In this document: positions 5,388 to 13,668 of the stretch, in pieces
Position numbering within the stretch: the stretch's first letter is position 1
Layout of the letters: each line of letters starts with the position of its first letter
NCBI GenBank assembly: GCA_014377155.1
Contig: JACMQD010000074.1
Location: 1 to 14,011 of the forward strand
DNA length: 14,011 bases
Direction of reading: 5' to 3'
From: Herminiimonas sp.
GTDB taxonomy: Bacteria > Pseudomonadota > Gammaproteobacteria > Burkholderiales > Burkholderiaceae
The notes under the pieces: generated by a model
Database searches by the model: none
Told to the model about the DNA's origin: nothing
Seen by the model: the letters and a program-made list of their open reading frames with translations, nothing else
Program-made: the position numbers and the translations under genes

Positions 5388-6794
5388 TTAATGGAGCTTG
5401 ATTCGCGGCCGGGTCTTGCGTTGCAGCCACTGGGCGACCGTTGTGAGAATGGCTTTAACGATGCCATGCAAGGCCACCAGATGCATCCTGTACAGCGCGG
5501 CATACAACCATCTTGCCAAAAGACCCTCGACCATCAGCGAGCGTCCGGCCAATTTGCCCATCAGGTTACCCACCGCATTGAAGCGGCCAAGCGACACCAG
5601 CGAGCCATGATCGCGGTAACTGAACGACGGTAAAGCTCTGCCGGCGATGTGAAGCGACAGCGCCCGATAGAGATGACGGGCCTGTTGATGCGCGGCCTGC
5701 GCACGCGGTGGGACGGTTTTTCCCGTCTCGGGCCAGGCACACTCCGCGCAGTCGCCTAGCGCGAAGATATCGGGATCGGCCTCGAGTTGCAGGGTTGGTC
5801 CGACGCGGACCTGGCCGAGCTTGTTGACGGGCAGGCCGAGGTCGGCAAGTATTTTCGCGACCTTGATGCCACCGGTCCATACAGTCAGGTCGGAGGGCAA
5901 AATCTTTCCGCTTTCGGTCAGGACCGCATGCTCGTGAACATGGGTCACTTTTTCCGAGGTCAAGATATCGATGCCAAGTTCGCCTAATACCTGTGTCGTT
6001 TCGGTGGCAATTTTTTCGGGTAGGGGTCCCAGGATGCGGGGCCCGGTTTCGATCAGGGTGATGTGGATGTCGCGGTGCGGATCGAGATCGTGCAGGCCGT
6101 AAGCGCCCAGGACTTCGGCCGTGCCACGCAGTTCGGCAGCCAGTTCGACACCGGTGGCGCCGGCACCGATGATGACGATGTCCACCCGCGGCCGCTCGTG
6201 GTCACGATGATGGTTCAGATGATGCTGCGTGCGCATGCAGGCCGCGATCAGTCGGCGGCGAAACTGTTCGGCCTGGCGTACATTGTCCAGGGCGATCGCA
6301 TGCTCGGCGGCACCCGGAACATGGAAGAAATTCGTGACACTGCCGATGGCCAGCACGAGTGTGTCGTACGCGATGTAGCGTGCTGGCAGAATTTCGACCA
6401 GATCGGCGTCCTGCACTGACGCGACGGTAATGGTCTTGTGCTTGCGGTCGAGTCCGACCAGCTCGCCTTGCTGGAATTCGAAGTGATGCCAGCGTGCCTG
6501 CGCAATGTAGTCGAGTTGCTGGATATTGGCATCGAGCGTGCCAGCGGCAATTTCGTGCAGCAGGGGCTTCCACAGATGTGTCGCTGACTTGTCCACCAGT
6601 ACAACATGCACCCGGCGACCTTGCGTCATCCGGTCACCCAGTCGCGTGGCCAGTTCGATACCGCCTGCGCCGCCGCCAACGATCACGATGCGGTGTGGGA
6701 TTGCCTTTGCGGAACGACTGCGCTGCGAGCGGGGTGCTGGCGGCACAGTGTCGGGCAGATCGGAGGCATCACGCAGCACGGAAATATTCGCCAT
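5388..6794 (-). CDS. ndh: Type II NADH dehydrogenase (NAD(P)/FAD-dependent oxidoreductase)
   Basis: A 468-residue flavoprotein of the NDH-2 family, which passes electrons from NADH to quinone at the inner face of the cytoplasmic membrane without pumping protons. Two Rossmann motifs are visible: the FAD site VGGGAGGIE (39-47) and the NADH site IIGAGATGVE (208-217). The second FAD-contact motif ALGDCAE is at 345-351, and AQAAHQQ (365-371) matches the quinone-site AQxAxQ signature. The C-terminus (about 425-468, LLARWLYAALYRMHLVAL then basic residues) looks like the amphipathic membrane anchor. The first 33 residues are a polar extension. I chose the ATG at 6794 with AGGG 6 bases upstream; a TTG at 6824 is less likely. 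The gene stands upstream of the 85-residue gene and probably forms a two-gene operon with it. Confidence 0.93.
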   Translation of the reverse strand: MANISVLRDASDLPDTVPPAPRSQRSRSAKAIPHRIVIVGGGAGGIELATRLGDRMTQGRRVHVVLVDKSATHLWKPLLHEIAAGTLDANIQQLDYIAQARWHHFEFQQGELVGLDRKHKTITVASVQDADLVEILPARYIAYDTLVLAIGSVTNFFHVPGAAEHAIALDNVRQAEQFRRRLIAACMRTQHHLNHHRDHERPRVDIVIIGAGATGVELAAELRGTAEVLGAYGLHDLDPHRDIHITLIETGPRILGPLPEKIATETTQVLGELGIDILTSEKVTHVHEHAVLTESGKILPSDLTVWTGGIKVAKILADLGLPVNKLGQVRVGPTLQLEADPDIFALGDCAECAWPETGKTVPPRAQAAHQQARHLYRALSLHIAGRALPSFSYRDHGSLVSLGRFNAVGNLMGKLAGRSLMVEGLLARWLYAALYRMHLVALHGIVKAILTTVAQWLQRKTRPRIKLH

Positions 6795-6873
6795 GTCGGT
6801 CCCTGGTGGCAGAAGCGGCGACAAAGTCGCCTTGGATAGTGCTATCGCGCGAATGAAAACCCGCGCAGATTAC

Positions 6874-6917
6874 TTCCTGTTTGTTGCTTAAATGCTTACA
6901 GAGTTCCTGTTACTTGC
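6874..6917 (-). repeat. 30-bp-spaced direct repeat upstream of ndh
   Basis: The two copies on the plus strand are TTCCTGTTTGTTGC (6874-6887) and TTCCTGTTACTTGC (6904-6917); they differ only at two adjacent bases. The spacing of 30 bp puts them on the same face of the helix. They lie 80-123 bp upstream of the ndh ATG, where a regulator would bind. The factor is unknown. Confidence 0.5.
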
Positions 6918-7095
6918 AAAAATGATGCCGGGTTGAATTTCGGCGCGGCGAAAGCAGTCAAGCAAAAAAGCGGATGGCGAAAAACGGAAATGAGGGGGAT
7001 TGCTGTAGAAAGGGACGAGAAATACGTTGTCGAGAGATCAGCGCGTAAGGTGGAATGCGGGAAAATCTACACGACACGTGCAGGTTTTTCACATC

Positions 7096-7126
7096 GCGGC
7101 AGGGCGCGTTTGGACCGCCATGCCGC
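7096..7126 (-). terminator. Stem-loop after tamB, no U tract
   Basis: A GCGGCA/TGCCGC arm pair (6 bp), one mismatch, then GGCG/CGCC (4 bp) enclose a 9-base loop. It begins 12 bp after the tamB stop on the minus strand. No T run follows, so it is an incomplete intrinsic terminator or a 3' stabilising hairpin of the tamA-tamB transcript. Confidence 0.45.
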
Positions 7127-7137
7127 AATTGCCGAAC

Positions 7138-10100
7138 TTAATCAAATGCCAGGTTATAAAACAGCGATAGCGCGCTGCGCGTACCGGCTTCCGCTTCGAT
7201 GGTGAGGCGTGGTGTCAACGTATAGCGCAGGTGGATGACGTTGCTGGCGCTTTCCAGGCCCTGCTCGTAGCTCACGTATAAACGTGACGAGACTTTTTTG
7301 CCAAGCGTGACGATGCGCGATTGCAGGCTGTCCTGGCTCTTGCCGAGCTTGACATCGTCGAGACCGAACGCAGTGGCGATCTGCGATTGCACGCCGGCTG
7401 CGGCGCCTTGCGACAGCAGTGCTCCGGCGGCGCTTTGCAGACTGCCCAGTTCTGAGCCGGCCACGGCGTCGAGCCCGCGCCCGAGCACTAGCCATGCGAG
7501 TTTTTCCGCATCGGGCACGGAGGGTTCGGACACCAGCGTAATGCGTGGTGCCAGGACATTGCCCCGCACCGACACGCCAGCTTCGACTTCCTGGCCGCGC
7601 CGCATCGCAAGAATGTTCAGCGAAGGGTTGTTAAGCGGGCCGCTAAAGCGGAACTGGCCCTGTTCGATTGCCAGTTCACGGCCATAAGCGCTGAAGGTGC
7701 CGGCCGCCGTGTTCAACGTGCCGTTGGCGCGCAGCGCTTCGCCGGCTGCTGTCTGGATTCGCAGCTTGCCGACCAGATTGGCATTGATGCCGCGGCCTTT
7801 GAGCGCGACGCCGCTGCCGAGGTCGATACCCAAGTCGAGCGCGACGGCGACCTTCGGTGCGGATTTTTTGGTGCGGCCTACCACCACCACGTCGTCCGAC
7901 AGCTGTGGCGCGTCCTGCTGGCCGATGTCGAAAGAACCGGAGTCGACTGCGAATTCGCCGTTGACTTTTGCTTTGCCTTCACGCCAGTCTATCTGGCTCT
8001 TGCCGCTCAGGATGAGCTTGCGGTCAGAGCGGTCGAGCAGGGCGAATTTATCGGCTGCCAGCGCGATTTGCGCCGATGGTTTGCCACCTGCCACGCCGAT
8101 CGGGCCAGATGCCAGCAGACTGCCTTGGTCGGTCTGGAAACGCAGGTTCTTGAGTAGCAGTTGTGTATCGCGGAACTCTGCGTCGAGCGTTCCCTGACGC
8201 AGGTCAAGTCCAAGTTCGGTAAAGAAAAACCGCAGGCCGGTGCCGTCGATCTTGCCAGTGAAATCCGGATTGCCGAACGTGCCGCCGAGCGAAACCGCGC
8301 TGCGTAGCCTGCCATCGGCGATCAGCGAAGGCGAAACGAACGGTGCAATCCAGGCCAGCGACGGAACATCGATATTGGCGCTGCCGGACACGGCGGCATC
8401 GGGCGCCAGTGCAAAGCGGTTAGCGCCGCCTTCGGCGGAATTGTGCGCCAGGTTGGCGCTGCCGTTGACATCGATGTGTCCGAGTCGTGTGCCATCGGCG
8501 ACGCCTTGTATGGTCAGCCGTCCATTGGACGCGGTCAGCGTCGCGTTGAGCTCGCGCAGGCCGAGCACGACCGGCGCATTGCCGCGCATGGTAATGTCGC
8601 CGCCCAGGCGCTGCAGCTTGACGGTACCGGTAATTGTATCGGTCATATTGATGTTCCAGTCGCCGCCCAGTTGCAAGTCGGTCGACAACGCCGGTTGCGG
8701 TCCGATGAATTCCAGCACTTCGGCAATTTTCAGCTGATCGAACCGACCACGGGTGATGATTCCACGCGGATCGCGCAGGAACTGTTCAACGGTCACCGAA
8801 ACCGTATTGGCATCGAGGCGAAAACGTTCCAGCTGCACTTTTTGTTGGGATACCAGCAGCGGCGCAGGGGCAGCCAGGCGCGCCACGAAACGGCCGCTGG
8901 CGTCGAAGCGGTCGATGGTGCCTTGCCACTGCGGCGCGGTGGTAATGTTGGTCAGGCCGCCGCTGGCGCGGGTCAGCCATTTCTGTGCGGTTTCCGTCAT
9001 CGCCAGATCCAGCACGTGGCGCGCCGTGGTGCCGCTTGCGGTCACCGTGACCTGACTGGCATCGAGACCCTTGGCGACGACGCCATTGGCGCGCAGGTCG
9101 AGCGCCAGCGGCGCCTCCGGTTGCGGCGAAAACTGCATGTGCGCGGTAGCCGATGCCAGGCTGACCTGCGGGCTCTTGACCCCCTGCGCAGTGGCGTCCA
9201 CGGTAGCTGCATTCAACAGCAGCGGCTTGCTGCGATCGATTGCGATGTCGGCCTTGCCCTGCGTGGCATCGATGCGTACGTTGCCTGGCAGCTTGACTTG
9301 TGCAGCATTCCAATCGACGGTGAGGCGTGGCTGACTGAAGCTGCCCTTGACGGTGCCGCGGGCGTCGAGTGCGCCGCTGAATGCAGCACCGAGCTGCGCC
9401 AGATTGGGGGCAGCAATCGCAAAAGACAGGTCGCCGGTGGTTTGCGACAGTTCGCCTTTGGCAGTGATACTGTTGGCGCCTGCCGCCAGCAACAGATCCG
9501 GAATGAGCAAACTGTCGGCGCGCAGGCGCAGGTTGCCGTTGCCGCGCAATGGTTGGCCGGCGAGCTGGCTGTCCATGATCTTGAACGACAGATCTGCTGC
9601 CAGTTGCGGCATCTGGCTGCCGCGCAGGGAAAAGCTGCCGTTCAGGTCGAGACTGGGTACCTGATCGAACTTGCCCAGATCCTGCAAGCGAAAGCGGCTG
9701 ATACGGCCATCGGCATTGAAACCTTTGTTGCCGGCCAGCTCGACCTTGGCCGAGGCATCGATTTGTCCGGCGCCTAGCTTGAGTTGCGCGCGATCGATCG
9801 CCAGGCTGGCGTCTGCCAACACCCCATGCGCGGTCAGGATTAATGCATTTTGGCCCTTGAGCGGTTCGCGCAGCGCCAGCGTGATGTCCTGCTTGCCGCT
9901 GGCATGGCGCACATCGACCGTGCCGGCCAGTTGCGTCGGTTGCAGCCGCTGGTCAAGTCGTCCCAAGTCAAGGGCGTCGGTTGCCAGCGCCAGCGTCAGT
10001 GCACCTTTGCCATAGCTGCCGTTGCCGGTGATGACGCCGGCACTTTGCCCGCCGGTACCGAGCGCTGCGCGGATGCGGTCGAACGTGAATTGCCCGGCAT

Positions 10101-11106
10101 CCTGCCTAAACGAGACGGTGACTTCGGTCAGGGGAATTTTTTGTGCACTCAGCAAACCGGCTGCCGGGTTGACGATGGCCAGTTCGCCAGCGCCGGTATC
10201 GGCCGCCGACAGCTTCAGATCGAGCCGGGTGTGCGGCATACCAGCGACCAGCGCCGACAGGTCGATCGCTTGCGCATCGATGTTGGCCGACGCCAAAGGC
10301 TTGTCGGAGAACGGTCGCAGGGTAGCACGGCCCTTGACAGCGGCGGCACCGATGGCGAGATCGACCGACGCCAGCATCTCGGCGAGCGAACCACTGAGGT
10401 CGACGTGACCGCCGGCGCCGATCTTCTTGTCCTGCACCATGGCCTGTGCGTCGCTGGCGATTCGTGCTCGCAACGCATAGGGACGGGTAGTCGATAACGT
10501 GGCTTGGCCGCTAAATTTGCCGGCCAGATTGCCGGCGGTCGATGCTGACTGCGCGGCGAGCTGTTCGAGCGCGATTCGATAGCGTGCGCCGTCATAATCG
10601 GCATTGAGAACGATCGTACCGAGCTTGATGATCTCGACCGGTCCCCAGCCGATCGTCCCGCGGTCGATCTGGAGCCGGTCGATTTTCAAGAGCAACGGCA
10701 GATCGATGCGCTCCGGCATCAGCGTCGGTGTCGGCTCCTGCTGCAATTTGCTGGTGAGGTTCAATTGCGCTGCGCGCAGCGAGGTCACATGCAGGGTGCG
10801 GTGCAATAGTTCGGCAGGTCGCCAGTCGAAGCGCACGCCGTCGATCGTCACGCGCTGCGTTTTGGTTTCGGCGATCAGGCGATCGATCTGCAGCGGACCG
10901 GCCAGCCGGCCGGTAATACCTTGCACTTGCAGCGCGTTACCCGATAGCCGTACGGCGGTGGACAACAATGCGCGCGCGCCACTTTCGGTGCCGAGCAGCC
11001 AGCCAGTGGCGGCAATCGTCAGCACCATCAGACCATTTGCCACGAGCAGAATGACGCGCCATGCCGGGCGCCGGGTTTTCTTTTTGACGTCGGGATCAGA
11101 AGCCAT
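7138..11106 (-). CDS. tamB: Translocation and assembly module inner-membrane subunit TamB
   Basis: A 1322-residue AsmA/TamB-family protein (family formerly DUF490), close to the usual size. The N-terminus is a short basic cytoplasmic stretch (residues 1-17, KKKTRRPAWR) followed by one membrane anchor (about 18-39). A very long periplasmic region rich in short beta-strand-like segments then makes the hydrophobic groove that spans the periplasm. The conserved C-terminal TamB domain occupies roughly the last 340 residues, with LAWLVLGRGLDAVAG and the terminal FYNLAFD as landmarks. It works with TamA in assembling some outer-membrane proteins, and the wider family is implicated in phospholipid transport to the outer membrane. 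Its ATG lies inside tamA: ATGGCTTCTGA holds both the start and the tamA TGA, an 11-base overlap. There is no strong Shine-Dalgarno, so translational coupling is likely. Confidence 0.96.
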   Translation of the reverse strand: MASDPDVKKKTRRPAWRVILLVANGLMVLTIAATGWLLGTESGARALLSTAVRLSGNALQVQGITGRLAGPLQIDRLIAETKTQRVTIDGVRFDWRPAELLHRTLHVTSLRAAQLNLTSKLQQEPTPTLMPERIDLPLLLKIDRLQIDRGTIGWGPVEIIKLGTIVLNADYDGARYRIALEQLAAQSASTAGNLAGKFSGQATLSTTRPYALRARIASDAQAMVQDKKIGAGGHVDLSGSLAEMLASVDLAIGAAAVKGRATLRPFSDKPLASANIDAQAIDLSALVAGMPHTRLDLKLSAADTGAGELAIVNPAAGLLSAQKIPLTEVTVSFRQDAGQFTFDRIRAALGTGGQSAGVITGNGSYGKGALTLALATDALDLGRLDQRLQPTQLAGTVDVRHASGKQDITLALREPLKGQNALILTAHGVLADASLAIDRAQLKLGAGQIDASAKVELAGNKGFNADGRISRFRLQDLGKFDQVPSLDLNGSFSLRGSQMPQLAADLSFKIMDSQLAGQPLRGNGNLRLRADSLLIPDLLLAAGANSITAKGELSQTTGDLSFAIAAPNLAQLGAAFSGALDARGTVKGSFSQPRLTVDWNAAQVKLPGNVRIDATQGKADIAIDRSKPLLLNAATVDATAQGVKSPQVSLASATAHMQFSPQPEAPLALDLRANGVVAKGLDASQVTVTASGTTARHVLDLAMTETAQKWLTRASGGLTNITTAPQWQGTIDRFDASGRFVARLAAPAPLLVSQQKVQLERFRLDANTVSVTVEQFLRDPRGIITRGRFDQLKIAEVLEFIGPQPALSTDLQLGGDWNINMTDTITGTVKLQRLGGDITMRGNAPVVLGLRELNATLTASNGRLTIQGVADGTRLGHIDVNGSANLAHNSAEGGANRFALAPDAAVSGSANIDVPSLAWIAPFVSPSLIADGRLRSAVSLGGTFGNPDFTGKIDGTGLRFFFTELGLDLRQGTLDAEFRDTQLLLKNLRFQTDQGSLLASGPIGVAGGKPSAQIALAADKFALLDRSDRKLILSGKSQIDWREGKAKVNGEFAVDSGSFDIGQQDAPQLSDDVVVVGRTKKSAPKVAVALDLGIDLGSGVALKGRGINANLVGKLRIQTAAGEALRANGTLNTAAGTFSAYGRELAIEQGQFRFSGPLNNPSLNILAMRRGQEVEAGVSVRGNVLAPRITLVSEPSVPDAEKLAWLVLGRGLDAVAGSELGSLQSAAGALLSQGAAAGVQSQIATAFGLDDVKLGKSQDSLQSRIVTLGKKVSSRLYVSYEQGLESASNVIHLRYTLTPRLTIEAEAGTRSALSLFYNLAFD

Positions 11107-12934
11107 AGCCTACCGAAAAATGGAGTCGCGGCTTGCGGGTTTCGATGCCGTACGCCAGATCGACATTGACCGGGCCGATCGGACTGCGCCAGCGCGCCCC
11201 GACGCCGGTACCGGCCTGGAACTTGAAATCCTTCCAGGCATCAGCCGCATTACCGGCGTCGACAAAGGCCGCTGCGCCCCAGACCGGGGTGATGCGGTAG
11301 ACGATTTCGGCACTGGCCAGCGCGTACACCCGGCCGCCTACGATGGCGCCCTGTTGCGCCACCCCCAGGCTGTTGAAGGCATACCCGCGCACGGTCTGGT
11401 CGCCGCCTGTGCGAAACAGCAAGTCGCCTGGAATGTTATCGCGGCTGGAGGTGAAAACCTGTCCGGCCTGGCTGCGGAAGACTCCGAGCCATGTGCGATC
11501 GAACGGCACCAGCCACGTGCCGTGCACTACCATCCGCGCCAGGCTGGCGCGGGTATCGATGCCGGCGACGCCGAGCGCCAGGTCGGCCGACGCCACATAG
11601 CCGCTTTGTGGTGACAGTAAATTATCGACGCGCCGACGGGTGTAGCCGTAGGTCGCGATCAGAGCCCGCCGGTTATTGGAGAAATCTTCGCCGATGCGCT
11701 GGCGGTCGGCCAGTAGCGACGTACCCCATACTTGCTCATTATTCTTGTCGGGGCTGGTCACGCGTGCGCCGACACGGATCTTGTCGTTGATTTCGCTGGC
11801 GATATCGGTGCGCTCGAAGCGCGCATCGTAAGTCGGCCGCCAGCCGTTCTTTAAGGCCGGCAAGTAGAAGGCCGCACTCGCCAGCGGCGCTTTCTGATCG
11901 AGCCGCAGTTCCGACTCGAAGCGCCACTGCTTGCCGAGGAAATTCCGGTCAAGCCATTTGAACTGCACTTGTGCGCCGGTATCGGTCGAAAAGCCAACGC
12001 CGGCCGAAAGACGCTTGCGCTCGTTCTCTGTCAGGTCAAGCCTGACTGGCACCGACCCTGCCTGCGCAGGATCGACTTCGATGGTGGCGAAGGCGGATTT
12101 GAAATAACCGGTGTCTTGCACGCGCGCCTGCAATTCATTGAGTTTTTCTTGCGAAAACGGCTCACCAGGTACGATCGGGTTGAGCGTATCGATCATCGTA
12201 CGCGAGTAGCGCGACAAGCCTTCGATTTGCAACTGGCCGAAGGTAAACACCGGCCCGCTATCGATATTGACGGTCAGCGCGGCCGTGCGTTTTTCGGGAT
12301 CGATACGGGCTTCGCTGTCGACGATGCGCGCAGCCGGATAGCGGCGAGTCAGCAGGCTCTTGAGGAGATCGCCCTTGGCGTCGTTCCAGTCGCTCTGTCG
12401 GAATCGCTCGCCTTCTTGCAGAGTCCACTGCCGGCGCAGTCGGTCCATGATGCCCGTTTCGGACTGATCCTCGCCGGCAATGGCGCCGGTGTAGTGGATA
12501 TCGATGCTGCCGATCGTCACCGGCGCGCCGGTCGTCACGGTCAGGCGTGCTACGCGGCCGTTATCGGTCTGCACCAGTGCTGATTCGACCGTCGGATTGA
12601 AATAGCCCTCGGTTGCCAGTAATTCGCGAACCTGTTGCGGGGCAATGGCCACCAGACGCTCGATTTCGTCGTCGCGCATGCCGGCGTCCGACTCATGACG
12701 GCGAATTTCAAGGTGGGTATTCAAGAGATCCGTAAATAGACCGGCGCCGATAATTTCGACACGGTAGTTACGGACAACTTGCGCCATCAGCAGCAACGGT
12801 GCTGCCAGCAAAATTAGCAGGCCGAGCACGATGCAGCGTTTCAACGAGCGCACTGCAGCGCAATGAAGGTCGACTTGTCGCGAACCGTGCGGTGAAAGTT
12901 GCGTTTTTTTGCAAGGCACGTCGCTGTACAGCAT
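11096..12934 (-). CDS. tamA: Outer-membrane translocation and assembly module subunit TamA (Omp85 family)
   Basis: A 612-residue Omp85-family protein. A hydrophobic signal segment lies at about residues 33-52 (RCIVLGLLILLAAPLLLMAQ). Three POTRA-like repeats follow at about 57-125, 130-215 and 225-305 (ITIGSIDIHYTG and FTFGQLQIEGLSRY begin two of them). The 16-strand barrel region runs to the end, with the VRGY motif of loop L6 at 515-518 and a terminal Phe (SVGYGF) as used by the BAM complex. It sits in the outer membrane and partners TamB. I chose the ATG at 12934, supported by AGGA 5 bases upstream. This puts about 30 unusual residues before the signal segment, so a downstream start near the GTG of residue 28 is a real alternative. 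It is first in the operon, overlapping tamB. Confidence 0.95.
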   Translation of the reverse strand: MLYSDVPCKKTQLSPHGSRQVDLHCAAVRSLKRCIVLGLLILLAAPLLLMAQVVRNYRVEIIGAGLFTDLLNTHLEIRRHESDAGMRDDEIERLVAIAPQQVRELLATEGYFNPTVESALVQTDNGRVARLTVTTGAPVTIGSIDIHYTGAIAGEDQSETGIMDRLRRQWTLQEGERFRQSDWNDAKGDLLKSLLTRRYPAARIVDSEARIDPEKRTAALTVNIDSGPVFTFGQLQIEGLSRYSRTMIDTLNPIVPGEPFSQEKLNELQARVQDTGYFKSAFATIEVDPAQAGSVPVRLDLTENERKRLSAGVGFSTDTGAQVQFKWLDRNFLGKQWRFESELRLDQKAPLASAAFYLPALKNGWRPTYDARFERTDIASEINDKIRVGARVTSPDKNNEQVWGTSLLADRQRIGEDFSNNRRALIATYGYTRRRVDNLLSPQSGYVASADLALGVAGIDTRASLARMVVHGTWLVPFDRTWLGVFRSQAGQVFTSSRDNIPGDLLFRTGGDQTVRGYAFNSLGVAQQGAIVGGRVYALASAEIVYRITPVWGAAAFVDAGNAADAWKDFKFQAGTGVGARWRSPIGPVNVDLAYGIETRKPRLHFSVGYGF

Positions 12935-12939
12935 GAAAT

Positions 12940-12943
12940 TCCT
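12940..12943 (-). promoter_or_regulatory. Shine-Dalgarno AGGA of tamA
   Basis: On the minus strand AGGA precedes the ATG at 12934 by 5 bases. It supports the upstream start even though it adds an untypical N-terminal extension before the signal segment. Confidence 0.55.
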
Positions 12944-13171
12944 GACCAGATGAGGTTGGCAGAGTTTACCTTTTTCTTCCTGCTTGTGTTTCGCTTATTG
13001 TGCGGTTTGGGAATACTTCCTGCTGCAAATCGACGCAATCCTGAGCGAAGAAAATCACCGTACTTTCAAATCATGAAAGCCTTACACGCTTTGCGGCGCT
13101 CGCGCCGTTGACCGTGAGTTTTGTGCATAAAATTCCAGAGTGCCAACGGCCGAAATAAACCGAAAAAAGCG

Positions 13172-13199
13172 TTGACATCGCATCTCAATACGCTAAGAT
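13172..13199 (+). promoter_or_regulatory. Sigma-70 promoter of the RHH regulator operon
   Basis: A perfect -35 TTGACA (13172-13177) is followed after 16 bp by TAAGAT (13194-13199), which matches the -10 consensus in five of six positions. It reads into the regulator at 13242. The expected transcript start is around 13206, inside the adjacent palindrome. Confidence 0.75.
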
Positions 13200-13200
13200 A

Positions 13201-13225
13201 CCATCCATACAGATGGCGTATGGAT
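13201..13225. promoter_or_regulatory. Operator-like nested palindromes over the transcription start
   Basis: A perfect inverted repeat ATCCATAC-N7-GTATGGAT (13203-13210 and 13218-13225) interlocks with CCATC-N6-GATGG (13201-13205 and 13212-13216). In all there are four CCAT/ATGG half-sites in 23 bp. They begin one base after the -10, so bound protein would block initiation. Autorepression by the ribbon-helix-helix protein encoded directly downstream is the natural inference. Confidence 0.6.
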
Positions 13226-13241
13226 TCTATTGGGAGGATAA

Positions 13242-13655
13242 ATGAGCGTGCAAGGTCTTCGGCCAAAGCTGGTCGAAAGCGAAAAGATCACCATCAATCT
13301 TGGATTGATCGATCTGGGTCAAATTGATTTGCTGGTGCAGGAAGGTTTTTATTCGAACCGCACCGACCTGATCCGAACAGCGATTCGCAATCAATTGAGT
13401 ACGCATGCCGAAGTGCTCAAGCAAACCGTCGCGCGCAAGAGTCTAGTGCTGGGCTTGCATCATTACTCGCGCGCCGACCTCGAATCCGCGCGCGATGCGG
13501 GACAGCGACTGCAGATACAAGTGCTGGGCTTGGCCAGCATTGCCAACGACGTTTCCGCTGAACTGGCGCCGGCGACGATCGAATCGATTGTCGTTCTCGG
13601 CGCATTACATGCGAGCGCCGCCGTCAAGGCCGCTTTGGCCGGAAGAATTCACTAA
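13242..13655 (+). CDS. Ribbon-helix-helix (CopG-like) transcriptional regulator
   Basis: A 137-residue protein. Residues 14-53 have the RHH pattern: a beta-strand (EKITINLGLID), helix A (GQIDLLVQEG) and helix B (SNRTDLIRTAIRNQL), as in CopG/NikR-type dimeric repressors. Residues 66-137 form a second, mostly aliphatic region (KSLVLGLHHYSRADLESAR... then IESIVVLGALHAS), perhaps an effector-binding or oligomerisation domain; I cannot name it, and no metal-ligand cluster of NikR type stands out. GGGAGG is 4 bases before the ATG. The palindrome over its promoter suggests autoregulation. The next gene, an esterase-like ORF, starts 13 bp after the stop and is probably in the same operon, hence a likely regulated target. 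Confidence 0.88.
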   Translation: MSVQGLRPKLVESEKITINLGLIDLGQIDLLVQEGFYSNRTDLIRTAIRNQLSTHAEVLKQTVARKSLVLGLHHYSRADLESARDAGQRLQIQVLGLASIANDVSAELAPATIESIVVLGALHASAAVKAALAGRIH

Positions 13656-13668
13656 CAGGAAATGATCA

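Larger units (their letters stand above)
6795..7137. promoter_or_regulatory. Intergenic region between ndh promoter side and tamB 3' end
   Basis: 343 bp without a supportable gene. The left part is the leader and promoter side of ndh. It contains the direct repeat TTCCTGTT-NN-TTGC (6874-6887 and 6904-6917, 12 of 14 bases identical, start-to-start 30 bp) and an imperfect inverted repeat TTACAG-N5-CTGTTA (6896-6912). The right part holds a GC-rich stem-loop (7096-7126) just past the tamB stop. The middle (about 6920-7090) shows nothing I recognise. Confidence 0.55.
12935..13241. promoter_or_regulatory. Divergent promoter region between tamA and the RHH regulator
   Basis: 307 bp with no supportable gene. 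The right side has a clear sigma-70 promoter (13172-13199) and an operator candidate (13201-13225) for the plus-strand regulator. Further left is a perfect inverted repeat CTTTCA-AATCA-TGAAAG (13063-13079). I do not see a convincing promoter for tamA; its transcription start must lie somewhere in this interval or be weak. Confidence 0.6.

Noticed and set aside
6933..7205. Plus-strand 90-codon open frame between ndh and tamB
   Set aside because: It runs into the tamB 3' end, has no Shine-Dalgarno, and its translation is basic and without recognisable features.
8443..9777. Plus-strand 444-codon open frame inside tamB
   Set aside because: It is antisense to a well-supported TamB and its translation shows no family features; long shadow frames are expected here from GC bias.
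13094..13107. CGGCG-CTCG-CGCCG small hairpin upstream of the RHH regulator
   Set aside because: Only 5 bp of stem, no T run and no gene end nearby; not enough to call a terminator or RNA element.
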